Shown one piece after another: positions 1-11,357 of a stretch of 64,000 nucleotides of DNA. This DNA is from Corythucha ciliata (taxonomy: Eukaryota > Arthropoda > Insecta > Hemiptera > Tingidae): NCBI GenBank assembly GCA_038030265.1, contig CM075940.1, positions 930,001 to 994,000 of the forward strand, given 5' to 3'. A program made the position numbers and the translations under genes. The notes under the pieces were generated by a model, which was given only the letters and a program-made list of their open reading frames with translations, searched no databases and had not been told where the DNA came from. The stretch's first letter is position 1; each line of letters begins with the position of its first letter.

Positions 1-2356
1 AAAAAATAATCAGCAGCGATAGTCTTTTATTGGTAAGCATAATTAATTATTTAATTATTAGAATTATATATTTAATAAAGAAACAAACATACAGGGGATG
101 AAAGTGAAAGGAGATAACAGGACAAGGAGGTATAAGTACAGGGGAGCACGACAAGCCACTCAGTTTCAATTGGGAAACCAAATGCTGAAGATGGCAAGCA
201 GCCGAAATCGGTCCGTTTTTTGACGAACCTCAACGAGGGAAGACAGACGGTGTAGGCTCCTATGTCAACAGGTTTATGCATGCATTGCATGCTTTATATT
301 CAAAATTTGTCAAAAGCACCGAAATACTTAATATTTTCGTTGCGTTAGTGCAGAAAATCGAAAATTTGCCTTTATAAAACAATTCACTGTGCTAGAGCTA
401 CTATAGTTACACACAGGTAAATACAAACCACCATATTTTGTCGCCATATGATTTCGATTATAGGGTTACCTAGGATTAATTATTGTTGATTCGTATCGGA
501 TTACGGATATTTAGCTTCGTGTTCTATAAGAAATGTGTAGAGCTTTATTTTTATTTTTTCTCCTCACTTAATAGCTTCCTGGTTCGCACTACCATCGTAT
601 TCTGCTTGATTAAGAAGAAAGGAATAAGAAACAATCCGTTGCTGGCCACGCTCCTGTGGTTTCGTGACAGACAGCTAGAAAGTCGACAAACAATAATAAA
701 TTCCAGTTACAACGCCGGATCTGAACCTGAGACGCAACGAGTGGAATTCTATTGAACCTATCAAGTCATTGTGCAAACCCTATGCCTTGGTGAATTCCAA
801 AACAGCCTCATTTGACCCACCCATTCTCGGTTATTATTCCGCAATGAAAATACAGTAATCACAGTAGACTGAAGAAAAAATCATGTAAACCAAAAAAAAA
901 CCGTCACGTGACACCACGTCTTTTTTCTCGAACGTGAGTCGACTCCCGCGTCCGAGCCGTGTGAAAGGGCCCACAGAGTTCGATGTGCCTATTTTGACTG
1001 CAGGAATTCAGGCGACAGAGTTTTATTTCCTTCAAGTGTGAAAGGGGCTTGCAGGCTGTAATCTACGCTGACAAAGTTTGCAGTAACTGGAAAACGCCGT
1101 GACACGGCGCGGCACCCCTCCGTGCGATTTTTCTCTGCAGACCCGTTCCAAGTTCATGAACAAATGTGTTGAACCCTTTAAACCGCAAAAACAATACACG
1201 TTTTTTCAAAATAGATTACCCATCATTTACCTATCATTAATTATTAAATTTATGATAACGACCAAGTATGGCGGTCTGTCTTTACTCGTATTTATAGTGC
1301 CTTAACTGTGTCACCACAAATTGCTTCACACGTTGTCAAACCTCATAAAAACTTCTCCGTTTTTCCAGCTTTCCAACTGTGTACTCAATAGTTGAATTAT
1401 CTCCCTCCTTTGACCAGAAAATTTGAAAAGAAGCGAAAAAGTCATGCAATTTGGGCCGGTGTGATTATGCCTCTGGCTAGAGAATCCCGCCAGTGGGACA
1501 GAAGACTTGCGGGATTCCTTCTTCCCACTGCTTCTTTCTACCTCCTAGTACTATCCGAGCGAGATGACAAGCGGGATGACCTCATCCTGCAAGCGGCATT
1601 ATCCCTCTGCACAATCCTGGCCATTCGTACCAGGCTCCAGACCTAAGTTTTGAGTGGGATAGTCTCTGAGTTGAATTTTATCTTGCATCTTGGAATATCG
1701 TGTGCCTACTCTTTCAACAGTTGGCGCAATGGTGCAATTCGTTTTTCGCCTCCCGTGGCGTTCCCTGAGTCTCCTTGACTTTGCATTCTATTTTTTTTTT
1801 CAATTTCATATGTCAATTGCGTGTTTTTTCCACGGGCGTGAAGTTAGCCCCTATTTGGAGGCTGTATTCTACGGACAACAAATTCAGTTGCTAACAATTT
1901 TGAAAATAGTGAAAAACAGTTCTAGGGGAAGTAAAACAAGTTGCTAACAAAAATACCAAGTTACCTTTGGTGTCCGCAGCAAGCAAAAAGGATGCTAAAT
2001 TACAACTGCCATCAGACCATAAAAAAATGTATTATTGACATGCTGTAAAACACACCGGTACATAGTACAAAATAAGCTTCAAGAATTTGAACCATTATTT
2101 TTGCAAGAGTGAAAGCGTCCCAAAATTTAACCAGAGGTCTATGAAAGTATGCTGAGTCCAGTGATATAGGTCGCTGAAGTGGTCGGTCCACATATAAGAG
2201 AGTGAAAAATGCGGGAATAGCTGAAAACGACTGATTCCATGGGTCTACCGACTTTGACCGACCCTCTTTGACAAATACAATGAGTCACACAAAAAGGGTT
2301 TCGTAATAAACATTTCCTGTAGTGATATTCCGGTGGGGGTACTTAATTTCCTTTTA
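1..2356. other. no gene recognised
   Basis: I see no convincing coding sequence, RNA gene or transposon terminus in this stretch. The open frames on both strands are short, unrelated to any family I recognise and rich in Phe, Leu and Ser, as expected from AT-rich non-coding DNA. It may be intergenic DNA or highly decayed repeats. Confidence 0.5.
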
Positions 2357-2413
2357 TTTTTTTTTCGTGGGCGCGGACCCGGCCTAGCCGAGACCGCCGG
2401 TGCCAAAGTCATC
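2357..2413 (-). mobile_element. 48-bp 3' tail of an RNase-H LINE
   Basis: On the minus strand a GC-rich block of about 48 bases runs into an A-tract (T-run at 2357-2365 on plus). The same block, with about five substitutions, forms the 3' terminus of the LINE that ends at 6846-6905, again followed by an A-tract. Homology stops at 2413, so this looks like an extremely 5'-truncated insertion of the same family, abutting the Penelope-like fragment. Confidence 0.55.
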
Positions 2414-2459
2414 TAATACCAATGTTTCCTTAGCTTGGGGGAGACTTTTAATGTAGGAA

Positions 2460-3033
2460 ACTTCAATAAAAATGAAGGTATGTTCCATTTCATTGCGGAC
2501 ATTGAGGCAATTATTAGTAAAATAGACTCCTCTGACAATCGTAAGAACGCAATTAAAAACAGAATTAGTAGACACATTACAGAAACATTCAATAACAGAT
2601 GGAATAAATGGTAAATTAGGGACAATAGAAAGGCAAATTCACGTAGATCTAATGGCAACCAAAAAGTTTCTCAAAACCAATAACTATTTGGTACTTACAA
2701 AGTCAGACAAAACCAATAAAATTTTAATAATGGAACAAAACACTTACCAGGCTAAAATAGAGGATCTCACTAATGATAAAAGTTTTATCGTAAAATTAGA
2801 GAAGACCCTACTAAAAATGCAACCACGGAAGTCAGTAAATATATCGAGAAGCTACTTGTTCATTGACAAAGTAAAAGAATCACTAATTAATCCTTCACAC
2901 ACTCAAGCCCATTCAAAACTTCAGCTACAAAATGCCCCCTCCCCCGACACAAACTCCAACACTGTAAATGTAACCGCAAGCCATTTACCCCCCCCCCCCC
3001 AACGCTGTAATCGCAAATCGCTCCACACCCCAG
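2460..3033 (+). pseudogene. Penelope-like element RT N-terminal fragment (broken)
   Basis: The frame at 2652-2840 contains the motif LTKSDKTNKILIM followed by a Tyr-containing stretch and a Lys-rich helix. This resembles the conserved 'DKG-hydrophobic-x-Y' block upstream of the reverse transcriptase core in Penelope-like elements. A second frame upstream (about 2460-2600) encodes a compatible helical segment with a frameshift between them. The catalytic core is absent: beyond about 2880 the sequence turns Pro/Thr/Ser-rich, then C-rich, and is cut by the MITE at 3038. It is a dead remnant; a related RT family cannot be excluded. Confidence 0.5.
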
Positions 3034-3671
3034 TTAAGCCTCGATTACACGGAGCTTTTTTACAAGCAGCTTGTTGGCTTTTTTAGAAGCTGGCTTGTGA
3101 GCTTGTCAGCTTGCTTCGATTACACACAAAACTCCATACACGCTTACCCTCCAACAAGCCGGCTTGTAAAAAAACAGCAACTTCAGGGGACCAAGCGGCG
3201 ACCGTGTATGTTTCTTTCCTTTGTTCCTTCCGTGTTTTGATCAGTTTCTTTTCTCGGTACCTAGTTTAAAATAGTGCATTTTGGCATAAATGAAATGCAC
3301 TAAAAAATTACGTAGAAACATTATCTTTTTCTGGGCGTCTGTGAAAACTATCCTGTCCTATGGAACATAAAAGATAAGGAATATTTCAATACAAAATGGA
3401 AAAATGAAGTTTTTCAACTGCTTTACGATTAGCTTAAAAAGATGGATTTCGTTGGAGAAATGGGCTGAAACCACCGTGTCACTCTCGGCTTGCTGGCTTT
3501 TTTACAAGCTTCCATGATTACACGGAGCGAGTTTACCCTCCAACAATCTCACGGAGCTTGTGAGCTTGTAAAGTAGCCCGGTCTCCAACTTTGCTAGCTG
3601 CTTTTTTACAAGCTGCCTGTAAAAAAGCCAACAAGGTGCTTCTAAAAAAGCTCCGTGTAATCGAGCCTTAA
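3034..3671. mobile_element. MITE with TTAA target duplication
   Basis: The left end TTAA-GCCTCGATTACACGGAGC (from 3034) is matched in inverse orientation by the right end (to 3671), with one mismatch at the second element base. Both ends are flanked by TTAA, the target used by piggyBac-like elements. Inside, clustered AAGCTTGT/ACAAGC-like subterminal motifs recur in both orientations. About 630 bp, with no coding sequence. It probably moved using a transposase from elsewhere. Confidence 0.65.
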
Positions 3672-4031
3672 CCGAAACTTATTCACCCAAATAATAATTA
3701 TGAATTATATGCATTATAATACTCGCATTAAAATCGCATCTTAAAATTAAATCCTATATTATACAGTATACCTATACCCAACTTGAGGCTAATGTCCACA
3801 CCTCACTAGTGTGATTCTCATGCAATAGGGTGCGCGCTACAACCCCTTATTTATTAAAATTCTGAGCATTGCATAATTCTCAGCAAATAAAACTACAGGT
3901 GGATTGTGGATTTTTATTGATATTTTTTATTACAATTCACCAATCGCAATTTGGCGTTTGAAAAATAGTTAAAAATAAAACAAGGCCCAGCCCGCACTCT
4001 CACGAACCCATATCGACCAAAAATTAATCAT

Positions 4032-4423
4032 TTAAGGGGGAGTTGCACATGTGTTTCCTCGACCCCCCCAATCATACCCTGCCTACTCCGCGTTACGGAA
4101 ATTACCGCCGTATTTCTGCACCAATCCTGGACTTCAAGGGCTCATTTAAATCTTCAGGAAATTCCGCACAACCGTACGTTCTTCCTTTTTCATCCCTAAA
4201 ATAACTGTAAAACGCACATAAACTTTTACCTTGAAAATTCACATCTTTCGACGACTTATTTAGGAAAGCAAGATCGTACGGTTGTGCGGAATTACCTGAA
4301 GATTTAAATGAGCCCTTGAAGTCCAGGATTGGTGCAGAAATACGGCGGTAATTTCCGTAACGCGGAGTAGGCGAGGTATGATTGGAGGGGGGTCGAGGAA
4401 ACACATGTGCAACTCCCCCTTAA
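4032..4423. mobile_element. long-inverted-repeat MITE, copy 1
   Basis: A 384-bp element (4036-4419) whose halves are inverted copies of each other over roughly 160 bp per arm. It starts GGGGGAGTTGCACATG and ends with the inverse, flanked on both sides by TTAA. Open frames inside are by-products of the palindrome. A second diverged copy lies at about 62385-62779. Confidence 0.75.
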
Positions 4424-5544
4424 TACATTTTGTTGCGTAATAGCGCCCCAATCAGAATTTTACGGTAGACAATGCATGATTTTAAAAAACGGGTGGACGA
4501 ACGGGGGAGCCCGACGAAAGGCTGTTTCTTCAAGGCCGAGAAGAGGTAGGCGAGTCGTCACTCGTCACCCACGGGTGAAAGATGTGGGTGCCTGTGTGGT
4601 GCTCCGCTTAGTCTGGTCCGCCAACTTGCTCTCTTCTTTTATGTTATGCCGCTTGAAATTGAAAAAACCACTAGTAGTCCCTGAGCCAGCCCCGAAAATC
4701 GTGACTCATTTGTTTAAAAGGATTAGCTATTTAGCTATCTTATCGTTTAGTATAATCCTCCCCTGGCATGAAAAAAATGCTAGTCTGCCAATCCGGTGAG
4801 AGTGGAAGAACATATGGCAGCAGGTGTTTGGGTGGGGGAAAACGAGCGAAATTGACTTATTTGTAGACGAACCTTTGTCCTCCTGATTCCTGGCTACTGA
4901 CTGAAGCTAAAAACACAAGTCTGCCATCAAGCATTAGGTGGTGGGACAAGCATAATTTTGCCAGGTGATTCAAGGCTGATGAGAGACAAAAAACAGTAGT
5001 CCGCCAACCGTGAGAGGGTGACTAGTTTAAATTTCAACACATTGGGGAGACCTCCAAAAGTCATAAGCCCAAATGGAGAACTTGCCTCTTTTTTTTTATT
5101 CGCTCATCGCGTTGAGTGTTTAATGTTATTGAGGAAAGAGTAGGCAAAAATGTAAAAATCACTTGGGCAATATTTTTAATTAATTTTTAAAGTAAAGCAT
5201 TTTGCGATGATGGGGGAAAACCTGAATACGTCATTACTTACTCTTTTTATCACGCGTATCTCGGGCATCCGAACCTAAATGTCGTTGAGGAGGTTGTTAT
5301 CAGTGCTATGAATTTGTTGTCATTTTATATGTAGTTCTGTTTCTTTTTTTGTTGGTGTTGTTTTATCTTGAATCGTGCGTCGTGAAACGTACTGTAGTAA
5401 TGGTTCGTAGATGTAAGGTTCGGGGGTGCAAAAACACTTGGAAAGAGTGCCGGATACAATTTTTTTTGTAATCCCGGCTGACGAACCAAGACATTCGAGC
5501 TGGCTACGGGCTATTAAGAAGGACCCAGCGAAATACTCTTCCAA
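4424..5544. other. no gene recognised
   Basis: Open frames are short and lack recognisable domains. A short tract at 4560-4790 is open on plus but shows no family resemblance. I see no RNA gene or terminal repeats here. Confidence 0.4.
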
Positions 5545-5622
5545 AAGTGTAATATACATTTGTGAAGTGTAATATACATTTGTGAAGTGTAATATACATT
5601 TGTGAAGTGTAATATACATTTT
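5545..5622. repeat. 20-bp tandem repeat, about four copies
   Basis: The unit GTGAAGTGTAATATACATTT is repeated about four times head to tail with almost no variation. The minus-strand frame through it gives a periodic peptide, which I regard as an artefact of the repeat. Confidence 0.85.
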
Positions 5623-5919
5623 GATATAAGTAACAAACAATTTATTAAGCAATTGTTATCATTGCTTCACTGTGTTTCATAGCTGTTAATGTCGAGGTAA
5701 ACAGTTCTCCGGCTCGCGAGGGACCGTAGAGTGACACCTTCCAGCCGTCAAGCCCCAGCACTTCGGCAAGTAGTTCGTCAGTGGCGATGGATGACGGACT
5801 TTCTGATTCGTTGAAGTCATCATCCTCTCTAAGCGTTAGTTTTAGGCTTAATTTTTGTGATCCCCTGTACTTTTTTGGGATACCGTTCAGTCAAATCTCT
5901 ATAATTCCGCTATTAGCAC

Positions 5920-6665
5920 AGTCCTTAAAAGTTTCTGAGACGTATAATTTGATATGTTTAAGAAAAATAAGGTTGAACGAGGCGTTCAAGTACTTGGGGT
6001 ATTGTTACAGTATGTCAGAGGGTAACACCTCTAAAAAAATTTCGCGTGTTATCCCAGCCATTGCAGAGTGCTCGGCGGCCGTGATCAAGTGGCCTCCACC
6101 AAAAAAAAAAAAAATTAAGGAAAGACTGCCAATTTATTTTCGAGCTCGCTTCTGTAAGGTAGAGTGAATCATCGATTGTTTTGAAGTTGAAATTGAGAAG
6201 CCAAGTGATCCAATGCTTCAAACTCTCGCATGGTATGAGTACAAGAAGGCCAATACTTTGAAGTACTTGAAAGCTTGCACTCCCGACGCATTTATTTGTT
6301 TCTTGTCAAAGGGATTCGTTGGTCGAACATCCGACACAAAAATTGCCTAGAAGTCATCATTTGTGGATGAAGTACGCATAGGTGCCCACATCATGGCAGA
6401 CCTAGGGTTTAAGGGGATAGCACATCCCTCAAGTCTTGAGCCTCCTTCGGGACCAGCAGGCACCAAGAGCACTAGAGAAGAAGTGTCTCTAACAAAATGA
6501 ATCGCCAGCTTAAGAGTTCACATTGAACGAGTTTATTGGGAAACTTAGGGAGTTCAACTTACTGAAGCCCACTGCTGCATAGACCATAATTTGGTGAAGT
6601 TCATGGATCACATAACTATCATTGCAGCTGGTCTCACTAATTTACAGCCGCCTATATCAACAATT
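5920..6665 (+). pseudogene. DDE_Tnp_4-type transposase (dead)
   Basis: Concatenated frames give the pattern of a DDE_Tnp_4 transposase (Harbinger-related or IS4EU/ISL2EU type). In order I see an F-K-Y-L-G segment; a serine-rich 'SKKISRVIP' helix; a W-P-P-P/LP-x-x-F block; an IIDCFEVEIEKPS motif around the first acidic residue; 'YKKANTLKYL'; an FLSKGFVGRTSD block; an 'IMADLGFKG' second acidic motif; and a degenerate 'RVHIERV' terminal block. At least one frameshift near 6165 and stops near 6345, 6497 and 6547 break it. No terminal repeats were found, so only the core survives. The family call rests on motif order read by eye. Confidence 0.6.
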
Positions 6666-6845
6666 TATGTATGAGTATTATGTATTATTTATTTATTTCC
6701 CCTAAGTGTAAATATAGAATGATAGTTTTGGTTAAATGATAAGTCAATTTTGTATATTTCAACACATCTTATTTATGTATTAAATTTGGTATTCCGTACA
6801 TTTGTTTAAATTTCTATTTCACAATTTTGTTATCACCATTAAAGA

Positions 6846-7500
6846 TTTTTTTTTTTTCGTGGGCGCGGACCCAGCCCAGCCGAGCCCGCCGGCGCCAAAG
6901 CCATCAGTAGGCTCATGCACCATACCCCTTGGGGCTGCAGACTCGGAAGGCCTAGTACGGCTCCTCAAATCTCACTATCCTCTCGAGAAACTCCAGGACC
7001 CGAACCCCATTTGTCCGGGAGAATTCTAGAGAGTGTATCTTGTCGTCCCCAAAAACTTCAAATCTCGTCCTTGCGTACCTATCGCATTCACACACTATGT
7101 GTTTCATCGTCCCCTCTTCAGACCCGCATTTCCCACAGATAGGGCTACCGACCGCCCCCATCTTTTATAGGTGTCTCTCCACAGCATAATGTCCCGTGAA
7201 GTACCCCACTACCCTTCTAGTCTGTCTCCTCCCTAGGCTAAGCAGCCATTTCATTGTTTTCCTATCCATACCCTTGATGCCTTCTCTTGCCTGCCGGCAG
7301 TGGGTTTCCTCTTCCCATATCGCCTGAGCGCGGCCTATAGCCCATCTTCTGCTCTCTCCCAAACCAGACTCTTTTGTCACCCCCAAAACGGGTTCCGGTC
7401 CCACATATTGGGTCGAGGCCCCTTTTTTCGCCAACTCATCAGCCTTCTCGTTGCCCGGTGCACCCACATGCCCCGGCACCCAACATTTATTCAACTTGGT
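6846..7500 (-). pseudogene. RNase-H LINE: RNase H end, zinc knuckle and 3' UTR
   Basis: Reading on minus, about 7500-7165 encodes the C-terminal half of a retroelement RNase H with the motif WVPGHVGAPGNEKADELAKKGA. After an in-frame TAA at about 7165 the frame continues (7161-6952) with a C-x2-C...H-x4-C cluster (CGKCGSEEGTMKHIVCEC), typical of the C-terminus of Jockey/I/R1-group LINE proteins. A GC-rich 3' UTR ends in an A-tract (T-run at 6846-6857 on plus). The upstream RT and endonuclease are missing and replaced by an inverted segment of another LINE (7478-8168), so the copy is dead. Confidence 0.75.
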
Positions 7501-8168
7501 TATGGTTACTGGAAAATTTCCCACAGCACTGGAGAAATCACTAGTCATTCCGTTGCATAAAGGTGGTGATAAATGCAATATGTCGAATTATCGGCCTATT
7601 TCATTGTGTTTGAAAATATCCAAGGTTCTTGAAAAATGTTTAAAAGTGAGAATAGTTTCATACCTGAAGAAATTCCGTATAATTTCTCGGGGGCAGTACG
7701 GTTTTCAATCAGGTTTATCCACTACACACGCCTTGTTTGATGTTACCAAAAAAATTGCAGAGTGCTTGGATAAGGGGGATTGTGTCGTTGGTTTATTCTT
7801 AGATTTGCAAAAAGCTTTTGACTCCATTTGTCATAAACTGCTTTTGAGAAAGTTGGAAAATTATGGTTTTAGGGGGAACGTGTTAAGTTTAATCTCTTCT
7901 TACTTGGAAAACAGAAGTCAGGTTTTGAGAGTAAATAACTCACTGAGTAGTGTTGTCAACCTTAGCTCGGGTATTCCACAGGGTAGCGTATTGGGCCCTC
8001 TTCTGTTTTTTTACTCCATTACAATAATATATTTACTCTCAATGTCGATGCCAAACCGTTTTGTTTTGCGGATGATACTGTTTTTTTTTTTTTTTGTTCA
8101 GTGATGCTAATTTTAATGAAGTTATGAGTAGCGTACGAAATGGTATTGTAATGATCAAGTGTTGGCTT
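7478..8168 (+). pseudogene. inverted LINE RT fragment inside another LINE
   Basis: A reverse transcriptase fragment in the class of the element at 19511-22267. It begins at the TGKFP/IPLHKGGD motif, continues with NYRPISLC, GQYGFQSG, LFLDLQKAFDS and GIPQGSVLGPLLF, then loses frame around 8005. The catalytic FADD block lies in another frame near 8065, followed by an unusually long T-tract. Homology stops about 8168. Both edges fall inside a minus-strand LINE, so this segment sits between that LINE's ORF1 and RNase H in the opposite direction. Confidence 0.75.
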
Positions 8169-8169
8169 G

Positions 8170-9128
8170 GCCCCACTTCTTTTACCTTGGCGGCATCCTC
8201 TTTCGGTACTTCGATGGTGACCACCGTTTTATTTCCCATCTCATCCGCGTCATAGCCCACCAGTTTCCATTCTTCGGACTTCAGTTCGATGTCCGGGTTG
8301 GCTAGGATTCCCTGGATCCTCTTCGGGATTGGGAGCTCTGATAGCCGATAAATTGTCCAACCCTTTTCTTCCGCCTGCTCCCGCAGTATACCCAGTAGCT
8401 CAGTTGCATAGTCTTTGCTTCCACATGTCATAACACAGAGCTTACTATCCTGTACCAACCCCGAGTCCACGAACCTTATTTTCTTTTTGGAGGCCATAAC
8501 CGCCCTAGAAACAAACCGTCTAGCCAGAACTGCCTCCTCATCACCGTTCGCCCTAACCATTACTACCTTAGAGCTCGTTGAGGATTTGGCTCTTTTGCCG
8601 TAATCCTTCTTCACTTCTTCCCCCCGTTTGGTTATCTTGAGGGGGGCCGCCGCTCTGTCACTCGGAGGAGTGGGCTGAGACGACGACCGCCCTCTCTTCA
8701 TGGCCCAGTTTTTTTTCCGCGCGAAGCCTTTCTAATTCTTCTCGCTTCTCTTCAAACCTCCCCTTGAAACCCGTGAGCGGCCGTCTAGCTGCCTCTTCTA
8801 CTTGCCTTCTAGCCCTATTCGCTTTCCTATTCTTTTCACGAGTGCCTCTCCCCTGACTTCTAACAGTCGTGAACCCTTCGCCGTCCGTGCCAGATTCCTG
8901 CCGTACCGATATCGGCCTAGCATTCTGGCTACCCGATGAACCTGCCCCATCGTCCAGCGACTGGTTTCGAGCTGCCCCATTGGCGTCCCGGATCGGTTCC
9001 ACGACCCTTGGTTCCCTGGGGGTAGACTCTTCCCCAGTAATATTGAGCCTTGCGGCCGAAATAATCAAGTTTTTTCCCTTATCGCTCATGGCGATAAGGG
9101 CTCCGTCCGTTTTCACTCCCGAAAACAC
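8170..9128 (-). pseudogene. LINE ORF1 (DUF4780-like, gag-like) with a frameshift
   Basis: Two overlapping minus frames (9128-8658 and 8701-8170) together look like the ORF1 protein of an RNase-H LINE. The first part is a charged, Arg/Glu-rich region with a coiled-coil-like stretch. The second resembles DUF4780, found in insect retroelement first ORFs, with a WKLVGYDADEMGNKTVVTIEVP strand-turn-strand near its end. The frame slips at an A8 tract at about 8710, so one indel separates the halves. The probable start is the Met of MSDKGKN. It shares orientation with the RNase H fragment at 6846-7500 and was probably the same element. Confidence 0.55.
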
Positions 9129-9130
9129 TC

Positions 9131-10066
9131 AACACCTCAAACTCCGGTAGTGGCGATTATTTATTATTTAACGTCACTTTTCCGTTTTCCACCCGTAACA
9201 CTTTTCCACTGCAATACGCGCTTGAAAAAAAGCTTAAAACTCAAAATAAGTAAGGCGCCTTGAGAACTGATCCTTTCACGGTTACCGTAACCTTCCGAGT
9301 CGTAAATAATTATTTAGGCGCTTGGATTGAAAGAATGAATGATTTCAATGAAATTGGCTGTCAGCGAATTCTTCGTCTTTCTAACCGAAGAAAAAAAAAG
9401 GGGGGGGCGTGTTCTTTCGGCAACGACAAAGGACGTAGAAAACTACACTTTTAGAGGAAGGAATTTTGGGAGACACAGAGATCCTTTCGGCGCCGTTGTT
9501 GGACTTCACGGCAAACCTAAAGATCCCGTAATTGTGCTCCCATCACCTCCTCTATTGTGGCATTTGTCACAACTTCCCCCCTCCGTTGATTTGCGGAGCA
9601 AATGGGAGTGTGACGTGTGCGTTGCATCGCTATATGTATTATGGGCAAGCTGTGGACGAGAGTGACGGCCAAGTACCAGAGTGGTTGGACATTCTGAGAA
9701 TGAGGAAAGATGATGAATGTAAAAGGGATTAGGATGAAGCGGTGAGTTTTAGCAGTTTTCATTGAACTGCGGGGGGGGGGCGATGGTTGATTATTATACA
9801 CTGCAATAGGACAGGTGGACTATGTACATACAAAATAGGCATAATTAGGGGTACTTTGATACGACGATTCGACGAGGCGTAGTGACGTTTCCGAGATGGG
9901 TGTTGTTGCAAAGGTTGCGGTCAGGAGTTGGCTTGATCACAGCGAACTATTGGGGTGAGTCGTTCAAGCGCCGCGCCGGGACGAGGAGACAGGCGGAACA
10001 TGACTTTGTGAAGTTCTTGAGTCGGACGTTGGGTTGGCTATGTTGTTTTCTCTTGCCAATTTCATG
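9131..10066. other. no gene recognised; possible 3' flank of gypsy element 1
   Basis: On minus this follows the end of the gypsy-1 integrase frame, so its first few hundred bases could hold 3' UTR or LTR sequence. I found no matching second LTR, polypurine tract or clear terminus to prove this. A run of about 10 G residues lies near 9770-9780. Confidence 0.3.
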
Positions 10067-11292
10067 TTAGGGTGATATGTCATTCATCATTGGTGGACTG
10101 CAAGAAAAACGGGGAGCAGTATCGGTTCTTGGCGTGGTACAATGGTTCGGTTTGAAATAGGTACCGTGTATGGGCGCCGCCAACGTGCTAGCTTGGTATT
10201 GTTGCCCATTTGGCGTCCTAGCCGTTGCTCGTTGGGCGGCTACAGACGAGTCAGATGAATTTGTTGCGGGCATGGTATTATTTTGTTCACTTTGACAGAG
10301 CTTTAGTTGGGATACGTGAGATGACTTAACTTCGTGAGGATTATGGGGATTTTGCAGGGTGTAGGATACGGGTGAGTTAACTTTTATGATTTTATACGGG
10401 GTCGAATATTTATAACTTAACTTCTTTGCTATGTGCTTTATTTTACTGGACAAAATATAATTTTTTAAGAGGACGAGGTCACCTACTTGAAAGGTGACAG
10501 AGACGTGTGTTTTGTTGTACTGCCGGGCAAGTTTCGTATGGGCAGTAAGCAGATTTTGGTAGGCTTGGGTTAACATTTCTTGGAGATCTATGTCCCATTG
10601 TAAATGGAATGGAGTTAGGGGTCCTAGAAATAATTGGGAAGGACTGAATCCAGTGGAGGAATGTGTTACGGAGTTAAGGGTCAATTGGACTGAATGGAGG
10701 CGAGTGTCCCAATCACGTTGATTTTCTGCGTGATAGGTATTCAGGGAGGTTTTAAGGGTACGAAGTTGGCGTTCAGCGAGGGATGCGTTAGGATAATAGC
10801 GGATCATGTAGAGGGGTTTGATGCCACGGGTGAATAAAAATTGGCGGTAGGATTGGGATCGAAAAATGCTCGCGCGATCGGATCACAGGATTGAACAATA
10901 ACCAAAATACTTGAAAAAAGATGAATTAAGAACTTTTATGATTTCTGATGATGTGGTGGAACGTAGGGGAAATACTAAGGTATAACGGGAAAATAAATCA
11001 ACCAAAATTAGAATGTACTGGTGGCCTGATCGGGATCGTGGAAGGGACCTGCAGTGTCGATGAAAACTTTCTCCATGGGGTACTGGGAAATAGTGGAGGA
11101 GAGTTCACCGGTGGGACGGCGTTGTATTGGTTTAGATCTTTGGCAGGGGAGACACTCATTAATACGTTTCGTGACGTAGGATCGGGCGTTTGGCCAATGG
11201 AAAATGGATTGGATAGACTGGGTGGTTTTAGCAATGCCTAAATGACAACCAAATTCACTTTCATGAAAGTATTTAAAAATAATGTCATACAA
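10067..11292 (-). pseudogene. Ty3/gypsy element 1: integrase region (broken)
   Basis: 11292-11008 encodes the integrase HHCC finger region (H-x-GIAKT..., C-LPCQRSK) and the start of the catalytic core (VFIDTAGPFHD). The core continues in shifted frames through about 10990-10810, with a D-R-A-S-I-F block for the second acidic residue. It ends in 10807-10067, where YYPNASLAERQLRTLK carries the Glu and a C-terminal domain follows (FQVGDLVLL). Stops and frameshifts near 10880-10990 interrupt it. The C-terminal tail is Thr/Ser/Pro-rich. It continues on the same strand from the RT/RNase H at 11358-12341. Confidence 0.8.
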
Positions 11293-11357
11293 AGATGATG
11301 GAACGACAATTTTGGGTTTGGATGACGAAGATGGGGCATGGACTAGTTTATGATTGG

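Noticed and set aside
4102..4404. 100-residue frame on minus, with a related frame at 62564-62764
   Set aside because: Both lie inside palindromic copies of one MITE; the frame is a by-product of the inverted repeat.
5320..5652. Frame with a periodic HKCILHFTNVYYTSQMY peptide
   Set aside because: Created by the 20-bp tandem repeat, whose length is not a multiple of three in a coding pattern I could support.
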